A stretch of 64,000 nt of DNA, taken from positions 1-64,000 of the forward strand of contig CAVSCE010000004.1 of assembly GCA_963726375.1 (NCBI GenBank), written 5' to 3'. The stretch comes from UTCFX2 sp963726375. GTDB taxonomy: Bacteria; Chloroflexota; Anaerolineae; Anaerolineales; UBA4823. The notes under the pieces were generated by a model, which had not been told where the DNA came from, did not search any database, and worked only from the letters and a program-made list of their open reading frames with translations. Positions 1 through 9,894 of the stretch are shown here, in pieces (position 1 is the first letter of the stretch; each line of letters begins with the position of its first letter). Both the position numbers and the translations under genes were made by a program.

Positions 1-2499
1 CTACAGAGCCCTTTCACCAACTGCGATCAACGCAAAACTTTCCAGCTGATGGGCTGTTGCTGACCGATTGCCCAGGTCTTGAAAGCGAACGATGGTTTGC
101 CGGTAAATTGATTTGGCCTGGTCCAGGTCGCCAGCGAGCCTAGCCGTATGTCCGACCTCACTTTGCAAGACAGTTTCAAAATACTTGTGCCGCAACTGCT
201 GGAAGACTTTAAACCCTCTTTGTAGTGTCCTCTTGCAATATCGAGGTGGCCTCGCATTCGTTCGTCATGACCCATTCCGAGCAGGATCAATCCAGTCTGA
301 GGCGTGATTGTGAATCCTTCATGCGTTCCCTGAGAATGCCAAAATATTTTTGGGCTTCCGCGGTATCTCCACAGCGCTGAGACACGAGCCATGCTCATCG
401 CAGCCATGTTCATACCCCATGGATCCTGGATCTCGCTGAGGAGCGCGTAACTTTCCTCGGCAGCTGGGTCTCCAGAAGCGGATTGAAAAATTGAGACGCC
501 ATATAATACGTCCCCAGGGAATAACCCAGGATCATTTTGTCGCCCGAAGGCGCGCAATTGAAATCGCTTCTCGTAAAGTATATGCTGCAGTCTTCAGATT
601 GCTCATGCCCATCATACCCTGGGCAAAGAGTGCTTTGGCAAGCAGCCTCAGACGAAGTCGTCCTTGCCTCACCTTCAACAGGAGGCAACGAGTGAAAACG
701 CTCCATGGCAGATTTCAGCAAAGCCAAACCTTCCTTAACCTGTCCAGTCCAAACTGCAATGATGCTCAAGTTTCCAGCCAAATGAAGTGCTGATTCTGGA
801 TCGTGCTCACCCCCCATTCCAATCCGCGGTGAAGGTTGTCAATTTCGTCATAAGCCCTTTCTCGAAGGTCCAACTGATTGAGCCCACGGAAGGCATCCCA
901 CATTACTTCGGAAAACTGATTGAAATAAACGAAGTGCCGGCTCGCACTGACGACGATTGCCTTGCTTCGAAAAGCTTTTCACTGGCATATTGGCGGATCG
1001 TCTCCAGCATATAATACCGCATTTCACCTTCGCGTTCCGCGTCAAAACCAAGGATTTATTAACAAGCTCCTCCAGATGTTTCGAGTATCTGGGTCATCTG
1101 AAACCGCTTCAAGCGCTTCCAACGTCCAGCCGCCGACGAAGACCGATGCAAATTGCAGAGGCCGCTTCTCTTCCTCAGTCAGCAAGTCGTAGCTCCAATC
1201 GATCAGGGCGCGCAAGGTCTGCTGGCGCGGCAGGGCGGTGCGGCTGCCGCCTACGAGCAGGCGAAAGCGGTCATCCAGCCGGGCGGCGATCTGCTCCGCA
1301 GAGAGCAGCCTGACCCGCGCCGCAGCCAGCTCGATCGCCAGTGGAATGCCATCCAGCCGGGTGAGATTTGGGTGATCGAGGCAGCGTTGGAACTGGTCGG
1401 TTTGAAAAATTTGGGTTTGCCGCGCGGCGCGTTCCAAAAAAAGCTGCCTTGATTCTTCTTCCGCAAGCGAAGGAGTGCGATAGACCACTCGCCGGCGATT
1501 CCTAAGGCTTCGCGACTGCTGGCCATGATTTTAAGCCCCGCACATTGGTGAAGAAGTCATCTGCCAGATGCGCACTGGCATCGATAACATGCTCGCAGTT
1601 ATCGAGGATCGAGCAGGGTTTTCTTTTCGCGCAGATAATCGCTGATCTGTTCCACCAGCGGCATAAAAGGATGCTCATGCAGCCCAAAGACCTGTGCTAT
1701 GGCCGAGGTGATTTGAGATGGAGCAGACAGCGGCGCCAGCTCGATGATCCAGACGCCCTGCGGGAAGGCTGAGAGCTTCTGTGCGCCGACTTCCAACGCC
1801 AAACGGGTCTTTCCAGTCCCCCCAGGGCCTGTCAGGGTAATCAGGCGAGCGGATACTAACAGGTCTCCAATCTCATCGATCTCTTTTCGGCGGCCGATAA
1901 ATCTGGATACTGGATTGGGAGATTGTTGGGGATCGTTTCGAACGAGATGATCGGCTGAAAATCGGACGGCAGCAATGGGTGAATAAATTCATAGATATGT
2001 TCGGGCCTGGTGAGGTCTTTCAGGCGGTGCTCTCCAAGGTCACGCAGAATGGCATATTCAGGCAGCCCATTATGCAAGAGCGACCTCGTCAATTCCGAAA
2101 TCAGAATTTGTCCCCATTTCCGACAGCCATTAATCGAGCGGCACGGTTCAATGTACTGCCATAATAATCTCCGGCGCAAATTTCCGCTTCGCCCGTATGA
2201 AGCCCCATCCGGACACGAATGGATTGAGGCTTGATCTCATCCCAAGTTTCAGCAAGTAAAGCCTTCTGTGCTGCGAAGGCTGCGGATACCCCATCAACAG
2301 CCGTTTCGAATACGGCAAGGATCCCATCACCGGTTGATTTGACGATGGATTCGCAGCTCAATTCTACAGATTGATGCAGAATTGCATCGTGTTTTGCCAG
2401 TGCAGATTTCATCGCTTCGGGGTATTGCTCCCAAAGTGCTGTGCTGCCTTCGATATCGGAAAATAAAAAAGTGACGGTGCCTGTAGGTAAGGATGACAT
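1..2499 (-). CDS. Adenylate cyclase / STAND ATPase / TPR regulator, frameshifted and cut by the window edge
   Basis: Signalling protein combining a class III nucleotide cyclase, an NB-ARC/STAND-type ATPase and a TPR tail. Start taken at 2499 (MSSLPTGTVTFLFSDIEGST), where cyclases of this type normally begin; an upstream ATG at 2574 is less likely. The cyclase part shows FSDIEGST and STGDGILAVF, the two metal-binding Asp regions, then LNRAARL. Around 1840-1810 the minus strand encodes a Walker A motif GPGGTGKTRLALEVG, then LDNCEHVID (Walker B region) near 1610 and IPLAIELAAARVRLLSAEQI near 1300. From about 1050 to 1 the frames encode TPR-like text such as GDLDQAKSIYRQTIVRFQDLG. The reading frame changes several times (near 2170, 1850, 1690, 1500, 1050 and 500), so no single ORF spans it. 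The C-terminus is not resolved at the window edge. Family assignment is firm; whether it is functional is not known. Confidence 0.8.
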
Positions 2500-2794
2500 G
2501 GCAAACAATCCCGGTTTACTCGGAATGGATTCAGCAACGATCCATAAACAGATGGACACTTCTATATTTTGCAACTAATTTCACCGTATTTGTAGGTAAT
2601 ATTCCGATGTAAAGGGTACAGACATCGAAAATGAAAACAGTTGCAACACGATCTTATTGCGCTGCACCTGTTCTGTAATCAAGTTCCCACGTCAATGTGT
2701 TGTCTTCGTTCAGGTGCTTTCCGCTCGGGGAATTGACCAGCGTACATTTGGTTCAGGCTGTCCGGATTCGGCAAGCATCAGCGTTAAATCAGGC

Positions 2795-3815
2795 CTATCG
2801 GCCGGAGTAATTCAAGTCGCCAAAGCTTACTTCCCACGCCGACAGCGGCAGCGGGGTAATCGAGCTGCGCAGGCTGAGATTTTCACCGATATAAATACCT
2901 GCCCAGGCCTCCAGCTCCTGATTGTCCTTTGCGCGTGATGCTGGTAGAGCTTCGGCCTGGCCTTCGTAGCGAGCCGCCCAGGCGTCCAACGCCTCAGGGG
3001 AGAGCGAGCTGCCGGCATTCAAATTCTTCTGCCTGGCCTTCATAGCGGGCCGACCAGGCTTCTAAGGCCTTTGGTGGAGAGCCCGCCGCCGAGCGATTTC
3101 GCCTGGCCTGCATAGCGGGCTGCCCAGGCGTCTAAAGCCTGCGGGGAGAGCCCGCTGCCGAGCGATTTCGCCTGGCCTGCATAGCGGGCTGCCCAGGCGT
3201 CTAAAGCCTGCGGGGAGAGCCCGCTGCCGAGCGATTTCGCCTGGCCTGCATAGCGGGCTGACCAGGCGGCTAAGGCTTGCGGCGAGAGGGCGCTGCGCTG
3301 GTGAGCAATTCCGCCGGTGCTGCGCTGCGGTTAGGGAGATTTTCGCCAACATAAAGGCCTGCCCATGCCTCCTGCTCCAGCTGATCGCTCGGGCTGATGC
3401 TGATTGGAGATTCCGCCTGGCCTGCATAGCGGGCCGCCCAGGCGTCTAAGGCCTGCGGGGAGAGCGAGCTGCCTTCGGTGGTGGATTTGGTCTGGTCAGA
3501 TTCGAGCCGGCGCAGCTCCCCCATCCCTACCGGGGAGATCGCGCTGGACTGGCTTGCTTCAAGCCGGCGCAGGTTACCCATCCCGACGGGGAGATCGCTG
3601 GACTGGCTTGCTTCAAGCTGGCGCAGGTTTCCCATCCCGACCGGGAGGAGGGCGCTTGCCTGGTTTGCTTCCTGAAGACGAAGCTCCCCCATCCCCACCG
3701 GGGAGTCAGAAATGCTGACCGCGGCCACTTCCGGTCCAACGGCATTGGCGAGCAGATAGGTCGCTACGATTAAAGCTGCGATGCCTAGAATGATAAAAAA
3801 TCGGTTCTGGTTCAT
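2795..3815 (-). CDS. Exported protein of two short tandem repeat types (VGMGxLR and DAWAARY)
   Basis: I do not recognise a named family. The ATG at 3815 has a good AAGGAG site. Residues 1-30 form a signal peptide or anchor (MNQNRFFIILGIAALIVATY). Then come four units of about 17 residues around PVGMGELRRLEASQSS, followed by units around LSPQALDAWAARYAGQA, at least seven in all, some replaced by a variant LEQEAWAGLYVGENL. At 3091-3298 the unit repeats with an exact 69-base (23-residue) period. The frame shifts near 3275 and again near 3040; the last frame ends at 2795 with LEAWAGIYIGENL and a short non-repeat tail. The protein would sit outside the membrane. The conserved Trp-Ala-Ala-Arg-Tyr core suggests a short helical repeat, perhaps for binding or packing. 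Function unknown. Confidence 0.7.
3091..3298 (-). repeat. 69-bp tandem repeat inside the DAWAARY protein
   Basis: The phrase GAGCGATTTCGCCTGGCC recurs at 3091, 3160 and 3229, an exact 69-base spacing that keeps a 23-codon frame. The copies are almost identical, pointing to recent expansion or array instability. The repeat encodes the ALDAWAARYAGQA unit on the minus strand. Confidence 0.9.
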
Positions 3816-4257
3816 TTTTACTCCTTGTTGTATTGATCATCCATCTTGAAATACCGATACACTGCACCGATCGAAACGAAAAACATCCATCTAACTCCTG
3901 CGCAAACCTGCACATTCAACCGCAGTGCTTAAGAAATTTCGCGTCTTCAACAGAAAAGGACAGGCTGCAGCAGCTGTGATGAACCTGCCGGGTTCTCCCC
4001 CTCGCAACGGTGTATTCAGTTCGGGTTATGGAAACTTACCATTCGATTAGAGTTTCTCATTTTTTGCTCTTTGCCCCTGAGATTGCTCTCGCTGTGAAGA
4101 AATGAGAATTCTATGGTTCTAATTCGGTCTTATTGGATATAATTTATCATATTTAAACTCAATCAAACGAAAATGAGTGTTTTTTAATTTTGTGACAAAA
4201 CGATCCTGAGCGGCTCGTTTCCGTCAACGCGGAACCAGTAAAAATTGTAAAGTCCCC
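3816..4257. other. AT-rich intergenic region, no gene seen
   Basis: Between the divergent repeat protein and the Xre regulator I find no convincing coding frame. It is more AT-rich than its surroundings, especially 4100-4200. It must hold the promoter for the minus-strand repeat protein. A TATAAT at 4138-4143 lacks a good -35 partner on the plus strand. Confidence 0.5.
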
Positions 4258-4286
4258 TTGACATTTCTGTTCCATAGCACTATACT
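4258..4286 (+). promoter_or_regulatory. Strong sigma-70 type promoter for the Xre regulator
   Basis: TTGACA at 4258-4263, a 17-base spacer, and TATACT at 4281-4286. This is near consensus and lies 31 bases before the start codon at 4317. Confidence 0.85.
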
Positions 4287-4308
4287 ATGTAAAGCTAGCT
4301 TTACATAG
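4285..4308. promoter_or_regulatory. Perfect 24-bp palindrome, probable operator of the Xre regulator
   Basis: The half site CTATGTAAAGCT is followed directly by its exact reverse complement. It overlaps the last bases of the -10 element and the transcription start and ends at the ribosome binding site (AGGAG, 4307-4311). A dimeric HTH protein bound here would block transcription, so autorepression by the product of the gene at 4317 is the simplest reading. Confidence 0.8.
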
Positions 4309-4316
4309 GAGCAGCC

Positions 4317-4526
4317 ATGCAGAACAGACTGGAAGAATTTCGAGCCAAAATGGATTGGACCCAGCAGGAGCTGGCGGACCGGGTTCGGGTATCGCGTCAG
4401 ACGATCATCTCGCTTGAAAACGGGCGCTACAACCCATCGATCACCCTGGCGTTCCGGCTTGCCCATGTATTCGAAGTGAGGATTGAGGAGCTTTTTCTAT
4501 ATTCGGAGGATGACGAGAATGAATAA
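4317..4526 (+). CDS. Xre/Cro-type HTH transcriptional regulator (short, YozG-like)
   Basis: A 69-residue one-domain DNA-binding protein. The helix-turn-helix is clear: WTQQELADRVRVSRQTIISLENGRYNPSITLAFRL split over the two HTH helices and the following loop, then IEELF. These short regulators typically repress their own operon and a neighbouring membrane protein. RBS AGGAG lies six bases before the ATG. The stop overlaps the start of the next gene by 8 bases (ATGAATAA), so the two are translationally coupled. The perfect palindrome at 4285-4308 is the likely binding site. The gene is intact. Confidence 0.92.
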   Translation: MQNRLEEFRAKMDWTQQELADRVRVSRQTIISLENGRYNPSITLAFRLAHVFEVRIEELFLYSEDDENE

Positions 4527-4984
4527 AAGAGCAAACATGATCAACCGCCTGCGCCAGCGCGGGAGCGTGATGCTCGCGGCGGGGGCGCTTCTGGCGCTGC
4601 TCGGGATCGCCCTGCCCGGCTGGATCGGCGACGAGGTCTTCAACACCCGGATCGTGACCGGGCTTGGGATTCTGCTGATTGGAATCGGGATCTCGTACTG
4701 GGTCCGCTACCGGGCGCTGCGAAAAGACACGCCCGAAGCCGCCCGGATGATTAACCTCGAGCGGGACGAACGCATCCAGATGCTGCGGGCGAAGGCCGGG
4801 AACCGGGCTTTTTGGGTGATGATGGCGCTGGCTTACGCCGGGCTGATGTGGGTCTCGTTCGCTGCGAATGGGAGCCTGCCGAAGCTGAACGACGAGGCGC
4901 TGTGGTGGTTCCTGGCAGGGCTTGGTTGTGCTGCCGTTTGGGGTCTATGCGGCCAGCCTGGTGATCGGGGAGAAGCGGGAGTGA
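4519..4984 (+). CDS. Membrane protein coupled to the Xre regulator (DUF2178-like), one frameshift
   Basis: Start at the ATG at 4519 inside the end of the regulator, giving MNKRANMINRLRQRG. Predicted membrane segments: AAGALLALLGIALPGWIG, IVTGLGILLIGIGISYWV, FWVMMALAYAGLMWVSFAA and a last helix. A cytosolic stretch with NLERDERIQMLRAKAG lies between helices 2 and 3, typical of DUF2178-like partners of YozG-type regulators. The frame breaks near 4918, where one extra T in GGGCTTGGTTGTG is the simplest cause. After correction the protein continues VVLPFGVYAASLVIGEKRE and stops at 4984, about 155 residues. Function unknown; probably controlled by the upstream regulator. Confidence 0.75.
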
Positions 4985-5144
4985 AGCGAGTTTCTGGCCG
5001 AAGTATTTTCAGATTGAAGCGTGAAGACCACGAAGCAAGTGAAGGCCATTGATTATTGCTGGAGACACGCAGGACACGGCCGCGATTCGCGGGAACAGGA
5101 GCGTGCAATCGGTATGCAGCCCCTGTTCTTCTTTGCAGGACAGA

Positions 5145-6136
5145 TTACTTGATGCTGGCGTCGAAGAATCCGATCCACGCGAGCTTCGAACGCAGCCGGG
5201 TCTGCGCCGTAAGTCTGGCCGTGAATGCAGTGCGGCAGCACCCAGGTTTCGGCGCTTGGGGCTGATGCCTTGAGCCGCTCAAAATGGCTTATCGGGATTT
5301 CCTGGTCGTCCTGGCAGTGGATTACAAGCAGCGGCCTGGGAGCTACCCGACCGAGCTCTTCAACGGGGTTGACGGATCCCATGTCCCACCCGTACAGCAA
5401 GCGGACCATCAAGCGGGTAGAAACCAGGAACACCTGAGGCAGACCGCTCTCTTCTACCCACTTTGCTTCGACGATCGGCATCAGCTCGGCGAAACAGCTG
5501 TCGATCACAAGGGCGCCGACCGCGGGGTCTGCCACGGTGGCCCCGATGCTCGAGGCGGCGCCGAGCGAAAGCCCGATCATCCCAATGCTTCCATCCTGGT
5601 AGCCTTTGGTTTTCAGCCAATCCGAGCGCGGCGAGCACATCCAGACGCTCTTTCACACCGAATGAAAAACGCCCGGACCCGCTCTGCCCGTGACCGCGCA
5701 GGTCAAAGATAAAGACAGAATATCCAGCCTTGTTCAGCGCTGAAACGAGCTCCAACACCCTGCCGGGCAAAGGCTGGGTCCCATCTTCTGCCGCGGCGCT
5801 GCCGTAGGCTGCTGTGCGGCTGGCGTTGCGCCCGTGCGTAAAAAGGATCGCCTTTTGATTGGTCCCCGAGGGGATATACCAGCCCGCCAGCCGGGTAGTC
5901 CCATCGTGAGAAATAAAATCGACCGATTTGTAAGCCATCCCATAGGTTTCAGGGGTCCGGCTTTGATCGAAAACCCGGATTGGGACGGTGAGCCGCTGGG
6001 CTGCGGCCGCGCCGACCCCGAGCCAGGCGATCAGGGCCAGCGCCGCAAGACAGAGGATCACCCAGCCGAGTACTTTTACAAGCCTGGACCTGGCTGGGGA
6101 TAATTTCGGTTTGGAGTTCTGAATAACGCTGCTCAT
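5145..6136 (-). CDS. Membrane-anchored alpha/beta hydrolase, two frameshifts
   Basis: Serine hydrolase of the alpha/beta fold with one N-terminal membrane helix (VLGWVILCLAALALIAWLGV). Start at 6136 (MSSVIQNSKPKLSP). The oxyanion strand ILFTHGRNASR and the FDLRGHGQSG motif precede the nucleophile elbow GLSLGAAS. The acid is in HCQDDQEIP and the His in HCIHGQTYG. The frame shifts near 5620 between FGVKERLDVLAAL and TKGYQDGSIGMIG, and again near 5180, after which the chain ends FFDASIK at 5145. About 330 residues in total. All three catalytic residues are present, so an active esterase or peptidase-like enzyme is likely. The substrate cannot be told. Confidence 0.85.
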
Positions 6137-6237
6137 CGTACCTTCAACATCCGGCGAGACATCCCCGTTACCTGAAAACGCGGGAACTCTGGGAGGGTAT
6201 AACGGCGGATCCAGAGCCGGCTCGGCCTCCGAGCAGC

Positions 6238-6522
6238 TCAATTCCCCGGAGCCATCTGCTTGAGCAGCTCCAATCCTTCCTGGGCTGTAACCGCAGGGTA
6301 GATCGAAATATCGAAGAACTCATCCCAACCTGGGCAAGGACTGCCAGATCTGACTGATATGTTCGGCTTTACCAATGATGACCACGGCTGGATCTTGCGT
6401 TTGCAGCCAGTATTCGGCGACCACTTCTATCCCACCAGGGGGATACTGCCACTCCATCCGCCTGGCTAGTCCTTTTTTCCTGGGTTCCAGATTTTAATTT
6501 TCATAAACCCTACAAACAACAT
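6238..6522 (-). CDS. DUF3303-like small protein, two frameshifts
   Basis: Begins at the ATG at 6522 behind a strong AGGAGG. The chain reads MLFVGFMKIKIWNPGKK, shifts near 6465 into RRMEWQYPPGGIEVVAEYWL, then VVIIGKAEHISQIWQSL, shifts near 6320 into WDEFFDISIYPAVTAQEGLEL and stops at 6238. This is about 94 residues. The order 'PGGxxVVxEYWLQ ... WxxxFDIxIYPV' resembles the DUF3303 family of small ferredoxin-fold proteins. No biochemical role is known. It lies just downstream of the hydrolase start on the same strand. Confidence 0.65.
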
Positions 6523-6699
6523 GGTGTGCCTCCTTTCTCATCAGATCCTTCAATAGCGATGGTCTGCACCGGATTGAGGTTAAAACCATCTGCGCAAGAA
6601 ATGCTTCAAACCAAATTTGTTCTGGTGGATTCACCTCGATCCGAAAATAATCCTGCAATCCATTCTGCCAGAAGCGTTTCAGCTCGAGTGGGAATTCTC

Positions 6700-7074
6700 T
6701 TACTTCTTGCTGTAAAAATAGGCGAAGAAGGCCGCGAAACCCGCCATAATCACAAAGTTCAGCCATTCGGCGGTCGGCCTCCCCAGGAACAGCAGTCCAA
6801 TCAGCAGCAGCAGCGACGCCAGGATCGTCCAGACCAGCTCCATCTGGACGACGATCTTCACTTTGTCCCATTCGGCGGCTTTGTAGGCCCACCACGAGCT
6901 CGCTCCAAAGGCGAGCACGGCGGCGCCGATCAATCGATACGGCTGCGGATCGGTTATCGTGACGCCAAACATCTGATAGAAGGCTTGCGGGACCAGGAGG
7001 TCGATCAATCCGAAGATCAATGCGACGACGAAATGGATCAGGAACAAGGTTTTTAAACCCGCCGAGATTTTCAT
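6700..7074 (-). CDS. Small four-helix membrane protein
   Basis: Intact. The start at 7074 (MKISAGLKTLFLIHFVV) has AAGGAG at good spacing; the more upstream in-frame ATG at 7107 lies in the terminator hairpin and is rejected. Four hydrophobic segments fill the 124 residues: LFLIHFVVALIFGLIDLLV, LIGAAVLAFGASSWWAYKAA, VWTILASLLLLIGLLFLG and FVIMAGFAAFFAYFY. No catalytic motif is visible. I do not assign a family. It is preceded by a near-perfect promoter and a terminator-containing leader, so expression is probably controlled by termination/antitermination. Confidence 0.8.
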   Translation of the reverse strand: MKISAGLKTLFLIHFVVALIFGLIDLLVPQAFYQMFGVTITDPQPYRLIGAAVLAFGASSWWAYKAAEWDKVKIVVQMELVWTILASLLLLIGLLFLGRPTAEWLNFVIMAGFAAFFAYFYSKK

Positions 7075-7105
7075 TTTTTGCTCCTTTCTGAGGCTGATAT
7101 CTGAC

Positions 7106-7134
7106 AAAAAAAACCGCCGACATTAAGTCAGCGG
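7106..7134 (-). terminator. Intrinsic terminator in the leader of the small membrane protein gene
   Basis: On the minus strand CCGCTGAC, a five-base loop and GTCGGCGG form an 8-bp stem (one G-U pair) followed by eight T. It lies only about 30 bases upstream of the start codon at 7074, and no gene is seen upstream that would need terminating. An attenuator is the simplest reading. Confidence 0.75.
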
Positions 7135-7193
7135 CCTGGATGAATGCGGCTCGAACGAATTTCCGCCTGCGAGGGAGAACGGATTGCATTTTT

Positions 7194-7221
7194 ATTATAG
7201 GTCGAAAAAAGAGGATGTCAA
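7194..7221 (-). promoter_or_regulatory. Consensus promoter reading into the attenuated leader
   Basis: Minus strand TTGACA (7221-7216), 16-base spacer, TATAAT (7199-7194). Both hexamers are perfect. Transcription would start near 7187, giving a leader of roughly 110 nt that contains the terminator at 7134-7106 before the start codon. Confidence 0.8.
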
Positions 7222-7267
7222 TATGCTACACTGAACTTCGGACAAGAGTACAGACAACATCAGGGAT

Positions 7268-7360
7268 TACATGTCTTTGCGAGCCGCAAGTGCTCTTCTT
7301 GCGGCGTGGCAATCTCCTGTTTAACGGGATTGCTATCGTCAAGAACCGCTCGCAATGACC
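7268..7360. repeat. Dispersed inverted repeat, 'GCAATC...GATTGC' family (family B)
   Basis: Contains TTGCGAGCCGCAAG, GGCAATCTCC, GGGATTGCTATCGTC and CTCGCAATGACCC, which fold back on each other as a long imperfect hairpin. A second, longer and multi-copy version lies at 17126-17394. Such 'TGTCATTGCGAGG ... GAAGCAATC' elements occur between genes in many environmental bacteria; no protein is encoded. Confidence 0.7.
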
Positions 7361-7471
7361 CTTTACTGAAGGTATGTCCGAACTATTTGCTTAACCTCAG
7401 ACTACAAGGGAGCTCAGCATGAAACACACAGTCGCACAGAGTCCCTGCTATTGAGATAAAACTCGGGGCGA

Positions 7472-7499
7472 TTGACTTTTGATGTTTCTCTTGTATACT
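7472..7499 (+). promoter_or_regulatory. Probable promoter of the CNMP-patatin gene
   Basis: TTGACT at 7472-7477, 16-base spacer, TATACT at 7494-7499, about 60 bases before the start codon at 7561. Confidence 0.65.
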
Positions 7500-7560
7500 A
7501 AAAATTAGATGATGTACGGTTGTCACCTGGAATGGTTCGGAAAAATTCATTCTACAAAAA

Positions 7561-9894
7561 GTGAGATATGCGATGATAGAAACGAATGGATTCTCCCTGA
7601 TTTCCAAGAGCAGCCTTTTCAAAGATTTTGATCCACAGGCATTGGATGCGTTAAGGTCCGAGCTGCTCAAGGTCTCGCTCAAGCCTGGCGAAATATTATT
7701 CCACCAGGGCGATCCAGGAGACAGCCTCTACTTCCTGCTCAGCGGGCGCTTGCAAGGGGAGGAACGCTTCCCTCATGTTGAGGAGCTGCAAGTTTTCGAG
7801 CTAACACCCGGGGCATGTTTTGGCGATTTGGCCCTGCTGGCCGGGCATGCGCGTTCGGCTAAAATCACTGCCCTGGAAACCTGCGAGCTGGCGCAGCTGT
7901 CCCGCCAGGGGTTGGAACGGCTTGCCGAGAAGTACCCAATCATCATAGAAGCACTGAGCAAGCAGACAAAGCCGCTGATGCGTCGCTTTGCCCTTGTACA
8001 GCTGTTCAGAGAATTGTTCAGCCTTAATGATTCCGAGGTCATCGACGAGCTTCAATCTCAGCTCGAATGGGTGCATTTGGGGAACGGCGAAGTCCTCTTC
8101 AACCAGGGGGATTCCGGGGATACGATGTACCTGATCGTCTCAGGACGGCTTCGATTCGTCGTCACGGATGAAAAGGGCGGAGAACGAATGCTTGGTGAAG
8201 CATCTGCCGGAGAATACTTAGGGGAATTCGCCCTGTTTACGGGTGAACCGCGCACGGCAACGGTGTATGCCGTTCGAGCGTCAGAGCTGCTCTGTTTCAA
8301 ACGTTCATTATTTGAGAGCCTTGTTGAAAGATATCCCAAACTCCTGATCCATTTGACCCGGTCGATCATCACGCACAGCCTGCAGAGCACCAAGCAGGGA
8401 AAATATAAAAGACTGCCCTCCCGGAATATTGCCCTTGTCCCTGTTCAGCCTGAAGTGCGGATCAGGACGCTCGCCCACGATCTGACCCAAGCGCTGTCAA
8501 CAACTCGCTCCGTTCTGTTCCTATCCCACGACCGTTTTGACGACCTTTATGGACTGACCTGTGCAGCCCAATCCAGTCTGGATTCTCCCCTGGATTCCTA
8601 TATCACCGCATGGTTGAACGAACAAGAGCAAAAGTATGCCATGGTGGTTTACGAAGCGGACCCAGCTGGTCGCCCTGGACGGTGCGCTGCCTGCATCAAG
8701 CAGACTGCATTTTGCTGGTAGGCGAATCCGGGATGGATGCCGAGCCAGGAGAGATAGAAAATAAAATCCACAGCCTGCAGCTGAAAGGCCAGGTCGAATT
8801 TGTCCTGCTCCACCCAGGTGACCAGAATGAGATCTGTGGCACCAGAAGATGGCTGGCAAAACGAGCTGTTCGAACGCATCACCACGTCCGCCGCGATAAT
8901 GCCAGAGATATTCAATGCCTGGCACGCCGGCTTTCCGGGGAGGCGGTCGGGCTCGTGCTGGGCGGGGGTGGAGCGCGTGGTTTCGCTCACCTTGGAGTCA
9001 TGCCGCGCCCTGGAAGAATTCGGGGTTCCCGTCGACATGGTGGGCGGCACCAGCATGGGTGCGCTTATGGCGGCCGTGGTTGCTCTGGATTACGACTATC
9101 AAACGACGTTGGAAATGGCAAAACGATTTGCCTCGCCGTTTAAATTGTTCGATCCAACGCTGCCGGTTGTCTCATTCTTCCGCAGCGAAAAAGTCTCGCG
9201 CATGCTGCATTCGCTATTAAAGGAAATTCAGATCGAAGATCTATGGCGTCCTTACTTTTGTGTTGCCACAAATTTAACGAAAGCAACCCAAAAAGTCCAC
9301 TGGAACGGACCATTGTGGAAAGCTATCCGATCCAGCATCGCCATTCCAGGTGTCTTTTCACCGGTATTATGCGATGGCGATCTACTGGTCGATGGCGCAG
9401 TGCTCAACAACCTGCCGATCGATGTGATGGTTGAGTTCTCACAGGGAGGTCCCATCATCGCTGTGAATGTTTTCCCGGAGGTTGATCTGGAAAGGCATTA
9501 CCGCTTTGGAATGAGCGTCTCTGGCTGGGAAGCGTTAAGCGCTAAGGCGTTCCCGTTCCCCCAGCATTTCAGCCGGGAAACCGAACCTCCCCTGATTTTC
9601 GAGAGCTTGCTGCGCGTCATTGCGCTGAATGATGTCCACCAGGCAAGGGTGAAGCGCAGCAACTGCGATCTTTATATCAATCCGCCGGTTGAGCGTTTCG
9701 GTCTGCTGGAGTTCCAATCCTACGAGAAAATTATCGATGTGGGTTATAAATCAGCTTTGGAGGTCTTAAGCGCCAATCAAGACAACCCCTGCTGGCCCCA
9801 GGTCGTACGAAGTCATCCAATTTCTCCGCTTATGCGTCAGCTGGATGATGCGCTTTCTGACCTGGAATCGGTCCTGGAAGGGTTGAAAGCCTGA
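7561..9894 (+). CDS. Cyclic-nucleotide-binding patatin phospholipase (NTE-like), frameshifted
   Basis: Lysophospholipase/esterase related to neuropathy target esterase. Two cNMP-binding domains come first: residues about 15-130 (PGEILFHQGDPGDSLYFLLSGRL ... FGDLALL) and about 165-280 (GEVLFNQGDSGDTMYLIVSGRL in split form, then GEYLGEFALFTGEPRTATV). The patatin domain follows. GLVLGGGGARGFAHLGV is the oxyanion loop (about 8950-9000), GGTSMGA carries the nucleophile Ser (near 9050), and VDGAVLNNLP holds the catalytic Asp (near 9395). The frame moves near 8660, 8860 and 9000. The C-terminus is intact, ending at 9894. About 775 residues after correction. All catalytic residues are present. The regulatory domains suggest membrane-lipid turnover gated by cAMP or cGMP; the cyclase at the left edge could be a source, which is speculative. 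Confidence 0.88.

Noticed and set aside
6494..7189. Long minus-strand frame of 231 codons
   Set aside because: Most of it overlaps the well-supported membrane protein gene (6700-7074) in another frame, has no hydrophobic or family pattern, and lacks its own ribosome binding site.
7135..7200. Possible tRNA on the minus strand (TTCGAGC loop, later CCA)
   Set aside because: The T-arm-like loop is there, but the acceptor length is wrong (four bases between the arm and CCA) and there is no D or anticodon arm at the right spacing. It is treated as part of the leader.
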